Assembly (NCBI GenBank): GCA_002393815.1
Contig: DGUB01000099.1
Coordinates: 1 to 59,472 of the forward strand
Direction of reading: 5' to 3'
DNA: 59,472 nt
From: Ruminococcus sp. UBA4321
GTDB taxonomy: Bacteria > Bacillota > Clostridia > Oscillospirales > Ruminococcaceae
The notes beneath the pieces are model-generated. The model worked only from the letters and a program-made list of their open reading frames with translations. It made no database searches and was not told the origin of the DNA. How positions within the stretch are numbered: position 1 is the first letter of the stretch; every line of letters begins with the position of its first letter. Below are positions 1 to 8,067 of this stretch, piece by piece. Made by a program: the position numbers and the translations under genes.

Positions 1-65
1 TCCGGTGCATATGCTGATTTTATATCTTATCCAGAAAAATCTATAATACAGAAAGGATGTTCAGA

Positions 66-278
66 ATGAAAGAAGAAATTTTTGAATCCCATGAAAAACT
101 TGCCGAACTCGTCAGAAAAAGAAAACAGCGCAAGAGAATTCTTGCTTTTATTCTGGCAGTCACCATGCTGCTGACATTTGCAGTTCCCGTCAGCATGATG
201 ATACCTGTTTCCACAGGCAGCAAGCATAAAAACAACGGGACAGAACCGCCGCTTTATTCTGCCGAGGCAGATGCCTGA
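66..278 (+). CDS. small single-span membrane protein, unknown function (70 aa)
   Basis: I chose the ATG at 66 because GAAAGGA at 51-57 sits 8 nt upstream; the in-frame ATG at 57 overlaps that SD. The product has a charged amphipathic N-terminus (residues 1-25, rich in Glu, Lys and Arg), one hydrophobic segment at about 26-46, and a short polar tail, so it should be an N-in single-pass membrane protein. No family is recognised. A strong intrinsic terminator follows at 291-320, so it is not cotranscribed with the dockerin gene downstream. The beginning of its transcription unit may lie outside the window. Confidence 0.6.
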   Translation: MKEEIFESHEKLAELVRKRKQRKRILAFILAVTMLLTFAVPVSMMIPVSTGSKHKNNGTEPPLYSAEADA

Positions 279-290
279 TTATTTTTTCAG

Positions 291-320
291 TCCTGCGGAT
301 ATGATTCCGCAGGATTTTTT
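291..320 (+). terminator. Rho-independent terminator
   Basis: Perfect 9-bp inverted repeat TCCTGCGGA / TCCGCAGGA (291-299 and 306-314) with a 6-nt loop, followed by TTTTTT at 315-320. It closes the small membrane-protein transcript. Confidence 0.85.
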
Positions 321-373
321 GTCACGTTCCGGCAGAAACTGCGTCATTTATGACAGATACTTATGCACCCGGC

Positions 374-439
374 TTTTTTCCGGTTCGTTTTTGTACGAAC
401 TGCCGAAAAATTGCGGAATACCTTGTAAACCGGAAAAAA
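374..439 (+). repeat. inverted repeat flanking the -35 of the dockerin-transglutaminase gene
   Basis: TTTTTTCCGGTT (374-385) and AACCGGAAAAAA (428-439) are perfect 12-bp inverted arms. The interval carries a competing small hairpin, GTTCG (383-387) with CGAAC (396-400). The downstream arm lies in the spacer of the promoter at 423-451. It could be a regulatory site or chance in a CCGG-rich genome. Confidence 0.4.
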
Positions 440-451
440 TTATGCTATAAT
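423..451 (+). promoter_or_regulatory. promoter of the dockerin-transglutaminase gene
   Basis: -35 TTGTAA (423-428), 17-bp spacer, extended -10 TGCTATAAT ending at 451. Transcription would start near 458, about 36 nt before the ATG at 494. Confidence 0.7.
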
Positions 452-493
452 GTATTCTGTCGGATTATCTGAATTAAAAGAGGAGAAACGCTC

Positions 494-2818
494 ATGAGAA
501 AATCAAGAAAAATTGCCTGTTTCTGCGGTTTCCTGACTGCCTTGTGCCTGACAGTCCCGGCAGCGGTACAGGCTGATGAAATCCCGGCATTTTCTGACCG
601 CTCCGGTTTGCAGAAAGACGAAGACGGAAATGCCTGGTACCAGAACGGCGAAGAAAAACAAACCGGAAAATTTACACTCGAACCCGATTATCTGCTCGGC
701 GATATTACACAGGATACCGTCATTGATGCGGCAGATGCTGCCGAAATCCTGAGTGCTTCCGCAAAAGCCGGAAGCGGAATTTCGGATGTGCCGCAAATCC
801 TGATGGAATTGTTCCCGGATTACGAAGATGTACAGGCTATTTCTCAGTATGCGGATATCAATGCCGATGCTGTCATTGATGCCGGAGATGCTGCGCTGAT
901 TCTGTCCTATGCTGCCGAATCCGGTACGGGTGAAGCCGTTCACGCACTCGGCTATGCGTGTTATTATGCGGATGAAAACGGTTTTCTGCAATCTGGCTGG
1001 ATTCATGACGGAACAGAAAACGTCTTCTGTGCCGGGGAAGATTATGCCCTGCTTTCCGGATGGATTTCTGCTGACGGAAATCAATACTATCTGAGTAAGG
1101 AAGATTATACTCTGCTGACAGGAATGCAGAAAATCGGCAGTAAAAGCTATTTGTTTGATGAAGACGGCGTATTTACAGAAGGCTGGATTTCTGATGCTGA
1201 CCTGACGTATTATCAGACGAAAAACAGCGGCATGGTTTCCGGATGGCAGAATATAGACGGAAAACACTGTTATTTCAGTCCGGAGGGCGTATTACAGCAT
1301 GAATGGCTCACTCTCGGTGAGGATACTTATTATCTGGATGAGGACGGCACACCGCTGACAGGCTGGCAGGAAATCGACAAACAGAATCATTATTTCAGCC
1401 CGGAGGGCGTGTTACAGCGCGGCTGGCTCACTCTGGAAGGGAAAACCTATTATCTGGATGAGGACGGCTCACCGCTGACAGGCTGGCAGGAAATCGGCAG
1501 TCAGTATTATTATTTCAGTCCGGAGGGCGTTTCCCAGTACGGCTGGTTCACTCTGGAAGGAAATACCTATTATCTGAATGCAAGCGGCATCCGCGTGATG
1601 GACTGGCAGGAAATTGACGGACAGCATTATTATTTCAGTCCGGAAGGCATATTGCAGAAAGGCTGGCAGGAAATCGACGGACAGCATTATTATCTGGACG
1701 AACAGAACGGCGCAAGATATTCCGGCTGGCTCGATACCGAAACAGGAAGATGTTATCTTGATGAAGACGGAGTTTCTGTACAGGGCTGGAATCTCATTGA
1801 TGAGAAAAAATATTATTTCGATGAATCCGGAATTCTCCAGACCGGATGGCTGACACTCGATGAAAATCAATATTATCTCAATCCCGATGATGATGGCGCA
1901 ATGACAACAGGTTTCGTGTTTGTGGACGATATTCACTACTATATGGGCAGTGACGGTGTTATGCAGAAGCGGAAATGGCTTGTTGTGGACGGAAAAACAT
2001 ACTATCTCGGCTTGAAAGGCGACTGCCTGACCGGATGGCAGAATCTGACCGGATATATCTACTATTTTCAGCCTGATGACGGCGGTGCAATGTCCGTCGG
2101 CTGGACAACAGTAGACGATAACACGTATTATTTCGACCTCGGCAACGGCACTTTGCAGAAAGGCTGGCTCACGCTTGACGATGCTGTCTATTATCTGAAT
2201 GATTTCGGCATTCGTGTCACAGGATGGCAGACCATTGACGGCAGTAAATATTATTTCAATGTCAACGGCGTAAGAACAACCGGATGGGCAACCATCAGCG
2301 ATGTGAAATATTATTTCTACGACGACGGCAAAATGGCTGTCAATACCACAATTGACGGCATCTATCTGGGGTCTGACGGTGCGGCTTCCGAAGGGAAACT
2401 CGCCCTCAACAAGCAGAGGGCAAAAGATGTCCTGTCAAAGTACGGCAGTTCTGTCAGCTCGATTTACAGCTATATGCGCTCCACAAACAAATATAAATAT
2501 ATAGAATCTACCAAAACCCTGAGTCAGATTCAGGCAAAAGGCTGGCTGTATTTTGTCGACTATGCCTTTACGCACAAATACGGTGTATGCTACTATCTGG
2601 CGGCAAAGATGGATTTCATTCTTCAGGAAGCCGGCTATGAATGTCGTATTGTTCATGCAACGCATGGCAGCGGCGACCATTACTGGAATCAGGTATATAT
2701 TAACGGCAGCTGGCTCAACTATGACTGCACAAACGGCTATAATGCCTACAGCTGGAGTAAAATCATCGCTGCCGGAAATTATACATTCTTAGGCTATGTC
2801 ACACCTGTATATCAATAA
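494..2818 (+). CDS. secreted dockerin / cell-wall-binding-repeat / transglutaminase-like protein (774 aa)
   Basis: AGAGGAG lies 8-14 nt before the ATG. Residues 1-27 are a signal peptide ending AVQA. A two-repeat type-I-like dockerin follows at about 68-149 (GDITQDTVIDAADAAEIL and DINADAVIDAGDAALIL), placed N-terminally rather than at the usual C-terminus. Residues about 155-630 are some 20 aromatic/Gly repeats of the GW...YY..DG type, as in choline- or glucan-binding proteins. The last ~140 residues look like a transglutaminase/protease core with the expected Cys-His-Asp order: C699 (GVCYYLA), H729 (GDHYWNQ) and D744 (NYDCT). It probably acts outside the cell, held to the wall by the repeats and to a scaffoldin by the dockerin. 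The true reaction (cross-linking or peptide cleavage) cannot be read from the sequence. Confidence 0.8.
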   Translation: MRKSRKIACFCGFLTALCLTVPAAVQADEIPAFSDRSGLQKDEDGNAWYQNGEEKQTGKFTLEPDYLLGDITQDTVIDAADAAEILSASAKAGSGISDVPQILMELFPDYEDVQAISQYADINADAVIDAGDAALILSYAAESGTGEAVHALGYACYYADENGFLQSGWIHDGTENVFCAGEDYALLSGWISADGNQYYLSKEDYTLLTGMQKIGSKSYLFDEDGVFTEGWISDADLTYYQTKNSGMVSGWQNIDGKHCYFSPEGVLQHEWLTLGEDTYYLDEDGTPLTGWQEIDKQNHYFSPEGVLQRGWLTLEGKTYYLDEDGSPLTGWQEIGSQYYYFSPEGVSQYGWFTLEGNTYYLNASGIRVMDWQEIDGQHYYFSPEGILQKGWQEIDGQHYYLDEQNGARYSGWLDTETGRCYLDEDGVSVQGWNLIDEKKYYFDESGILQTGWLTLDENQYYLNPDDDGAMTTGFVFVDDIHYYMGSDGVMQKRKWLVVDGKTYYLGLKGDCLTGWQNLTGYIYYFQPDDGGAMSVGWTTVDDNTYYFDLGNGTLQKGWLTLDDAVYYLNDFGIRVTGWQTIDGSKYYFNVNGVRTTGWATISDVKYYFYDDGKMAVNTTIDGIYLGSDGAASEGKLALNKQRAKDVLSKYGSSVSSIYSYMRSTNKYKYIESTKTLSQIQAKGWLYFVDYAFTHKYGVCYYLAAKMDFILQEAGYECRIVHATHGSGDHYWNQVYINGSWLNYDCTNGYNAYSWSKIIAAGNYTFLGYVTPVYQ
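1271..1690 (+). repeat. 120-bp tandem repeats within the cell-wall-binding region
   Basis: The marker TATTTCAG(T/C)CCGGA recurs at 1271, 1391, 1511 and 1631, a strict 120-bp period (40 residues, two 20-residue modules). Neighbouring copies are much more alike in DNA than the other wall-binding repeats of the same gene, which suggests recent duplication or gene conversion. Confidence 0.8.
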
Positions 2819-2842
2819 TACTGCATTTTTAAGGAGAGATTT

Positions 2843-3724
2843 ATGATGAGAAAGAAAATGTTTGCCGTTCTGCTCTGTACACTTCTGATGGGTGCGCTGT
2901 CCGGATGCGGCAGTCAGTCCGAACCTGCACAGCAGTCCGATGAAAACGAAGCTGCTGCTGAAACACAGGCGGCAGAATCGGAATCAGAAACAGAATCTGC
3001 TGCGGCAGAAGAATCCGGAACAGAAGCGCAGTCCGAAACAGAAACAGAAAATCAGACCACGGAAACTTCTGCTTCCGAAACTACCGAAACAGCGGCTTCC
3101 GGAGAAACGACAGCAGCTGACAGCAGTACCACGACAACAACTGCCGGAAAAGCCGGTTCAGAAACGACAACTGTCATACAGACAGAAACTGTTCAGCAGG
3201 AAGAAAATCCCGTTCAGCAGGAAGAAAATAACCCTCCGGATGTGCCTGCCGAAGTCAATATCGAAACAGAAGCTCCGGCACAGGTGAATGCACCTGACCC
3301 CGACGCACCTGCGGAAACTTCTGCCGAAACTCAACCGCAGAAACAGGAGCTTTCCATGACAGTCAATTATCAGGGACATGCACTGACTGTCGGCGAAAGT
3401 GCGGCTGATTTTGTTGCAGCTGTTCCGGAACTGCGTTCCGAATCCGCGCCGAGCTGCTACGGCAACGGCGAAAATATTAACTATTACTATGAAAATGAAC
3501 AAGTCGTGCTGTACGTCTGGAACGAGAACGGCAATTATCTGGCATACGGTCTGGATATTTACGCGCCGGGTATTGTTTCGGTAGACGGTCTGGACATCGG
3601 TTCTGCTGTGACATTTGACGGCGAAAAAGAATATGATATGGGCAATGACTGTTCTATTCTAGTCAGTGCTGACGGCGGTGTCGTCAATATGATTAGCTAT
3701 AACAAAGATTTGCCGGAAATCTGA
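2843..3724 (+). CDS. lipoprotein with Ser/Thr/Glu-rich linker, unknown C-terminal domain (293 aa)
   Basis: AAGGAGAG precedes the ATG by about 4 nt. The signal peptide ends in a lipobox LSGC (Cys at about 21), so it should be a lipid-anchored outer-surface protein. About residues 25-165 are a low-complexity Glu/Thr/Ser/Ala spacer, typical of surface proteins in this group. The last ~120 residues form a compact domain starting MTVNYQGHALTVGES with several Tyr/Asn/Gly strands. I do not recognise its family. It starts 24 nt after the transglutaminase gene with no terminator between, so the two are probably cotranscribed. Confidence 0.75.
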   Translation: MMRKKMFAVLLCTLLMGALSGCGSQSEPAQQSDENEAAAETQAAESESETESAAAEESGTEAQSETETENQTTETSASETTETAASGETTAADSSTTTTTAGKAGSETTTVIQTETVQQEENPVQQEENNPPDVPAEVNIETEAPAQVNAPDPDAPAETSAETQPQKQELSMTVNYQGHALTVGESAADFVAAVPELRSESAPSCYGNGENINYYYENEQVVLYVWNENGNYLAYGLDIYAPGIVSVDGLDIGSAVTFDGEKEYDMGNDCSILVSADGGVVNMISYNKDLPEI

Positions 3725-3744
3725 TTTTGATTTTCCGGTTTGTG

Positions 3745-3780
3745 CAGGGGTGCTGTGCATACGGCACTCCTGTCTTTCTG
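3745..3780 (+). terminator. weak terminator or attenuator between lipoprotein and MBOAT genes
   Basis: CAGGGGTGC (3745-3753) pairs with GCACTCCTG (3764-3772) with one G-T wobble, followed by the T-rich tract TCTTTCTGT. The tract is interrupted and the MBOAT SD follows at once, so read-through is likely. Confidence 0.4.
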
Positions 3781-3795
3781 TAAGGAGGTCTTGAA

Positions 3796-5226
3796 GTGGT
3801 ATTCAGCAGTACCGTGTTTCTGTTTTTATTTCTTCCGGCAGTACTGGCGTTGTATTATCTGATTCCGGAACGGCATGTGAAAAACGCTTTGCTGATTCTG
3901 GCAAGTATTTTATTCTACGCATTCGGTGAGCCGTTCGTCGTGTTCCTGATGCTGATTTCCATTCTGTGCAATTACGGACTGGGTCTGATGATGCAGAAAG
4001 AAAATCTGAAGAAAATCAGTCTGATTCTTTCAATCGTCTGGAATCTGGGATTACTGGGCGTTTACAAGTATGCCGGATTTTTCGTGAGTATTTTAAACGT
4101 TCTGCCGTTTGTGAATCTGCCTGTACCGGAAATTCCTCTGCCGATTGGCATTTCATTCTTTACGTTTCAGGCAATGTCCTATGTGATTGATGTCTACAGA
4201 GGAGAAATCCGGATTCAGAAGAATTTTTTCAGACTGTTATTATATATTACGTTCTTTCCGCAGCTGATTGCAGGACCTATCGTAAAATATAAAGATATTG
4301 AAAGTCAGCTTGCTGTGAGAAAGTTCAGTCCGGAGCAGACCGCGCACGGCATCAAGCGGTTTATTTACGGATTATCGAAAAAATTACTGATTGCCGATAC
4401 TGTCAGCATCGCGGCTGACCATGTCTTTGCACTCGATAAAGCAGAACTGACCTGTCTGCCGGCATGGCTTGGCGCGGTCTGCTATACACTCCAGATTTAT
4501 TTTGATTTCAGCGGTTACAGTGATATGGCTATCGGACTGGGGCAGATGTTCGGCTTTGAATTCAAAGAAAATTTCAATTATCCCTATATTTCAGCGAATA
4601 TGACAGAATTCTGGAGAAGGTGGCATATTTCGGTTTCGACATGGTTTAAAGAATACTTATATTTTCCGCTCGGCGGCAACCGCAAGGGCAAAACCCAAAC
4701 GGTCATCAATAAATGGATTGTCTTTTTCTTTACCGGACTGTGGCACGGCGCGAACTGGACTTTTGTCATCTGGGGACTGCTCAACGGCGGATTCTTAATG
4801 CTTGAAAGCTATGAAATTATCCCCGTAAAAAAGCTACAGAAAGATACAGTTTTAAAGATAATCAGTCATGTCTATACGCTGTTTGCAGTGGTTCTCTGCT
4901 TTACTATTTTCCGGGCGGAAAACTTAAATCAGGGGTTATATTTCTGGCGGACAATGTTCGGATTCGGAATCGCAGACGAATATCATCAGAAAATCGGTCT
5001 GAGTCTGTTTCTGAAAGAGTTTAACAGCTTATTCATCATCACGCTGATTTTCGCCGTGATACTCTCCATGCCTGTGAAAAACTGGATTTCCGGATGCTTC
5101 AAATCCGAAAAAGCCAAATCCGGCTTACAAATAATTTCTTATATCGGCTCGATGGGATTATTATTCCTGTGCTTATTATATTTATCATCTGGAACATACA
5201 GCCCGTTTATTTATCTGAATTTCTGA
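3796..5226 (+). CDS. MBOAT-family O-acyltransferase, AlgI/DltB-like (476 aa)
   Basis: Start is GTG at 3796, 7 nt after TAAGGAGG; the N-terminus MVFSSTVFLFLFLP matches AlgI-type proteins. It is a polytopic membrane protein with about ten hydrophobic segments. MBOAT landmarks are the cytoplasmic block EFWRRWHISVSTWF (H277) and the conserved active-site His of FTGLWHGANW (H317). Members move acyl groups, usually acetyl, across the membrane onto an extracellular glycan or teichoic acid. The DHHW-family gene 12 nt downstream is the standard partner. Polymer and acyl donor are unknown; the lack of dltA/C/D neighbours argues against D-alanylation. Confidence 0.9.
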   Translation: MVFSSTVFLFLFLPAVLALYYLIPERHVKNALLILASILFYAFGEPFVVFLMLISILCNYGLGLMMQKENLKKISLILSIVWNLGLLGVYKYAGFFVSILNVLPFVNLPVPEIPLPIGISFFTFQAMSYVIDVYRGEIRIQKNFFRLLLYITFFPQLIAGPIVKYKDIESQLAVRKFSPEQTAHGIKRFIYGLSKKLLIADTVSIAADHVFALDKAELTCLPAWLGAVCYTLQIYFDFSGYSDMAIGLGQMFGFEFKENFNYPYISANMTEFWRRWHISVSTWFKEYLYFPLGGNRKGKTQTVINKWIVFFFTGLWHGANWTFVIWGLLNGGFLMLESYEIIPVKKLQKDTVLKIISHVYTLFAVVLCFTIFRAENLNQGLYFWRTMFGFGIADEYHQKIGLSLFLKEFNSLFIITLIFAVILSMPVKNWISGCFKSEKAKSGLQIISYIGSMGLLFLCLLYLSSGTYSPFIYLNF

Positions 5227-5238
5227 GGAGGCGCAGAC

Positions 5239-6699
5239 ATGAAAAAAATAGCTTATCTGGTTTATAGTATTTTATTTTTCGCAGTCTGTGCCGTGCCGGG
5301 CGTGATGCTTCTGAACCGTTCCGGAGAAGATACCAGTTCTGCCGAAAAGCGTCAGCTTGCCGAAATGCCGTCTTTCAAAACCGAAGAAGGAGAATTCAAT
5401 TCTGAATTCAGCAGTCAGTTTCAGGATTATGTATCAGACCATTTCGGATTCCGGCAGGAGCTTGTCAGTCTGGACAGCCATCTGAAAGCCGATTTGCTTC
5501 ACGTTTCAGCAGAAGAAAAAGTCATTATCGGAAAAGACGGCTGGTTATTCTACACGCCGACTGTCAATGACTTTATCGGACGGGCGACTGTTTCGGAACT
5601 CGGCATTCAGAATATCCGGCATAATCTCGAAATGATGCAGGAATTCACCGAACAGCAGGGAAGTCAGTTTGTTCTGGCAGTCGTGCCGAATAAAAATTCT
5701 GTCTATGATGAATATATGCCGGATTATTATTATCATAATAATGGTTTCTGTAATAATAATTATTGGAATCTTTATTCTGCTCTGGAAGAAAGTCCGGTGA
5801 ATGCTGTCTATCTGCGGTCATATTTTTATGATAATGCAAAATATGATATGATGCCTGAGCCGTTCTATCATAAGCAGGATACGCACTGGAACAATACCGG
5901 CGCACTGATTGGCTATCGTGCCATGATGGATGTCACCGGACTGGAATATAATTCCTATTCTGATGCGGAATATCATATTGAACAGAACTGGAAAGGCGAT
6001 TTGCAGAATATGCTGTTTCCGGGTTCTGACGTTCTGGACGAAAATCATATTTATGATATTGATTTTAATTATACTTATCAGGGAAGATATCATGATTCTG
6101 ATGATATTACTATCAATACAAAAAATGATTCCGGAACGGGTTCGCTTCTGATGTTCCGTGATTCGTTCGGTGCGGCGGTGATTCCTTATTTTTCGCAGAA
6201 TTTCCAGACTGCCCGGTATTCCAGAGCAAGACCAAATCCGCTCTATAATCTGGAATCTTCTCATTTTGATGTTGTCATTCTGGAAATCGTCGAGAGAAAT
6301 ATTGCTTGGCTCCAGAAAGAAGCCCCCATGCACAGCGCACTGAAAGCAGATTCTGTTCCGGAAGCCGATGCGCAGGGCAGTGCAGAATATTTCACAGACA
6401 AGAACGGTTCGGCATATCTGCAATTCTACGGAACGGCGGAACTTCCGGAAACTCTTGCTTCCGCGCCGGAATATATTTTCACGCTGACTGACGATTCCGG
6501 AAATATGCTTTCTTACCGGGCGTATAACTGCTATGAAGCGGATAAATTCGAGTCTGAAGAAATTCTCGATAACGGCTGGTCACTCTACGTTCCCACAGCT
6601 GAACTCACAGAACAGAATTATCATCTGACTCTGACTGTAAAGCTTCCGGAAACCTGTCTTACTTGTGAATTAGGCGATTTCGTTCCGGAGCTTTCCTGA
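5239..6699 (+). CDS. DHHW / AlgX-AlgJ-like SGNH-fold protein, partner of the MBOAT acyltransferase (486 aa)
   Basis: GGAGG precedes the ATG. Residues 6-26 form one N-terminal membrane anchor; the rest should be extracellular. Hallmarks are the D(T)HW motif (D214, H216, W217 in KQDTHWNNTG) and the catalytic-Ser block MFRDSFG (D308, S309), giving the Ser-His-Asp set of AlgX/AlgJ and PatB-type O-acetyltransferases. In such systems the MBOAT protein brings acyl groups out and this protein transfers them to the polymer. Residues ~360-486 form an extra C-terminal beta-rich segment. No terminator is evident after it. Confidence 0.85.
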   Translation: MKKIAYLVYSILFFAVCAVPGVMLLNRSGEDTSSAEKRQLAEMPSFKTEEGEFNSEFSSQFQDYVSDHFGFRQELVSLDSHLKADLLHVSAEEKVIIGKDGWLFYTPTVNDFIGRATVSELGIQNIRHNLEMMQEFTEQQGSQFVLAVVPNKNSVYDEYMPDYYYHNNGFCNNNYWNLYSALEESPVNAVYLRSYFYDNAKYDMMPEPFYHKQDTHWNNTGALIGYRAMMDVTGLEYNSYSDAEYHIEQNWKGDLQNMLFPGSDVLDENHIYDIDFNYTYQGRYHDSDDITINTKNDSGTGSLLMFRDSFGAAVIPYFSQNFQTARYSRARPNPLYNLESSHFDVVILEIVERNIAWLQKEAPMHSALKADSVPEADAQGSAEYFTDKNGSAYLQFYGTAELPETLASAPEYIFTLTDDSGNMLSYRAYNCYEADKFESEEILDNGWSLYVPTAELTEQNYHLTLTVKLPETCLTCELGDFVPELS

Positions 6700-6772
6700 A
6701 CCGACGTTTTGTTACAAATTATGCACAGTTTCCGGGGAAAACAAGTTAAACTGTTGAATTTCGGAATACCCG

Positions 6773-6801
6773 TTGCATTTGAATTTTTTATGTGCTATAA
6801 T
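6773..6801 (+). promoter_or_regulatory. promoter of the esterase-fold lipoprotein gene
   Basis: -35 TTGCAT (6773-6778), 17-bp spacer, extended -10 TGCTATAAT ending at 6801. The inferred start lies near 6808, about 30 nt before the ATG. Confidence 0.75.
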
Positions 6802-6839
6802 AAAATCAGAAAGATATGCAAAAGAAAGGGTGCAGATTT

Positions 6840-8027
6840 ATGAAAAAAATAAGAAAAATTGCGGTTCTGCTGTCAGTTCTGATGCTTTCCGCAGCATTTA
6901 CCGCCTGCAATGAAAGTACTTCTGCCGAAAATACAGAAGAAACAGCCGAAACCGAAGAGGTCACCGAAACCGAAGCTCCTACCGAAGCCGAAACCGAAGA
7001 TGTCAATCTTCTGCGCATTGCACAGCAGGGAATCTTCTCTTCCGGCGGTATCGTGACAACGCCCGTAGAAGGTGACTACAATCCGGAAAAAAGCTGGCAG
7101 GATACTTCCCGCGCCGGAAATACCGCTCATGTTGACCATGCAAATGTATTATATCAGATTCCTGCCGAAGATAACGGCAATCCGATTATCTATCTGCATG
7201 GCTATCGTCAGTCGCGTATGTGCTGGATGACAACCCCTGACGGCAGAGAAGGATTTTCCACACTGTTTCTGAAAAATGGTCACAGCGCGTTTCTGGTAGA
7301 CCAGCCCCGGCGCGGTGAAGCCGGTGCAACAGGTACGATTTCGGATGATACAGAATTCGATATGTGGTACGGCGAACTCGGCGAAGATGAGGAAAAACCG
7401 GAAACTGCCACAAAATATCAGCCCGGCGACCAGGCATGGTATACCTATTTTAGAATCGGCAAAACTCCGGAAGAAACAAATCCGAAATCCCAGTTCCCGG
7501 AAGGCGAAGAAGCTCTGAATCAGTTCCTGCGCCAGGCAACTCCCAATACCGGAAGTTATGATAAAGCTGTCGTTTCCAAGGCACTCGGCGAGGTCATCAA
7601 TGATGTCAATACGCTTACCGGAAATAAGAGCATTTTCATGGCACATGCACAGGGATGCTCCACAGCGTGGGATATGCCGGTCGATAATATTTCCGCTATT
7701 GTCGCAATTGAGCCGCTGGCTGTTCCGAAATCCAATTCTGTACAGTATAAGAAACTGCTCGAAGCCAATATTCCGATTGTCATTTATTTCGGTGATTATA
7801 TCGAGGAAGGCGACGAAGAACTGAAATCTACAGAATACTGGCAGGATATCCGGGAATCTGCGATTGCTTTTGCCGAACAGTATCAGGAAGACGGCGGCGA
7901 CTGCACCGTCGTTGACCTTCCGGGAGAAGGCATCAAGGGCAATTCTCATTTTCTGTTCCAGGAGAAGAATAACGAAAAAATTGCGGATTTAATTGAAAAA
8001 TGGTTCGGTGAACATGGTCTGAATTAA
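6840..8027 (+). CDS. alpha/beta-hydrolase-fold lipoprotein, esterase-713-like, apparent loss of nucleophile Ser (395 aa)
   Basis: I place the start at ATG 6840 (MKKIRKIAVLL), 7-8 nt after GAAAGGGTG, not at the upstream in-frame ATG. A signal sequence ends in a lipobox-like FTAC, then a Thr/Glu-rich linker (residues ~27-50). The rest follows the atypical Alcaligenes esterase 713 family as I remember it: oxyanion region YLHGYRQSRMCWMTTPDG, VDQPRRG, YFRIGKTPEET, acidic residue in AIEPL (E291) and GNSHF (H370). The nucleophile elbow, S-H-S-Q-S-G in 713, reads A-H-A-Q-G-C here, with A270 (codon GCA at 7647-7649) at the serine position. The fold is likely; hydrolase activity is doubtful, so it may be a binding protein. 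Confidence 0.75.
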   Translation: MKKIRKIAVLLSVLMLSAAFTACNESTSAENTEETAETEEVTETEAPTEAETEDVNLLRIAQQGIFSSGGIVTTPVEGDYNPEKSWQDTSRAGNTAHVDHANVLYQIPAEDNGNPIIYLHGYRQSRMCWMTTPDGREGFSTLFLKNGHSAFLVDQPRRGEAGATGTISDDTEFDMWYGELGEDEEKPETATKYQPGDQAWYTYFRIGKTPEETNPKSQFPEGEEALNQFLRQATPNTGSYDKAVVSKALGEVINDVNTLTGNKSIFMAHAQGCSTAWDMPVDNISAIVAIEPLAVPKSNSVQYKKLLEANIPIVIYFGDYIEEGDEELKSTEYWQDIRESAIAFAEQYQEDGGDCTVVDLPGEGIKGNSHFLFQEKNNEKIADLIEKWFGEHGLN

Positions 8028-8033
8028 AAAATA

Positions 8034-8066
8034 CCTGACTTCTGGTTTCAGAAGTCAGGCTTTTTT
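8034..8066. terminator. bidirectional Rho-independent terminator
   Basis: Perfect 11-bp stem CCTGACTTCTG / CAGAAGTCAGG (8034-8044 and 8049-8059) with loop GTTT. T-runs occur on both strands (CTTTTTT on plus; TATTTTTT on minus), so it serves both the lipoprotein gene and the convergent transketolase operon. Confidence 0.9.
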
Positions 8067-8067
8067 A

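Noticed and set aside
42..47. TATAAT close to the first gene
   Set aside because: Transcription from it would start in the SD of the gene at 66 and leave no ribosome-binding leader; no -35 present.
494..2818. Reading the GW/YY repeats as a glucosyltransferase or toxin glucan-binding region
   Set aside because: No catalytic domain of those enzymes is present; the only enzyme-like part is the C-terminal Cys-His-Asp domain.
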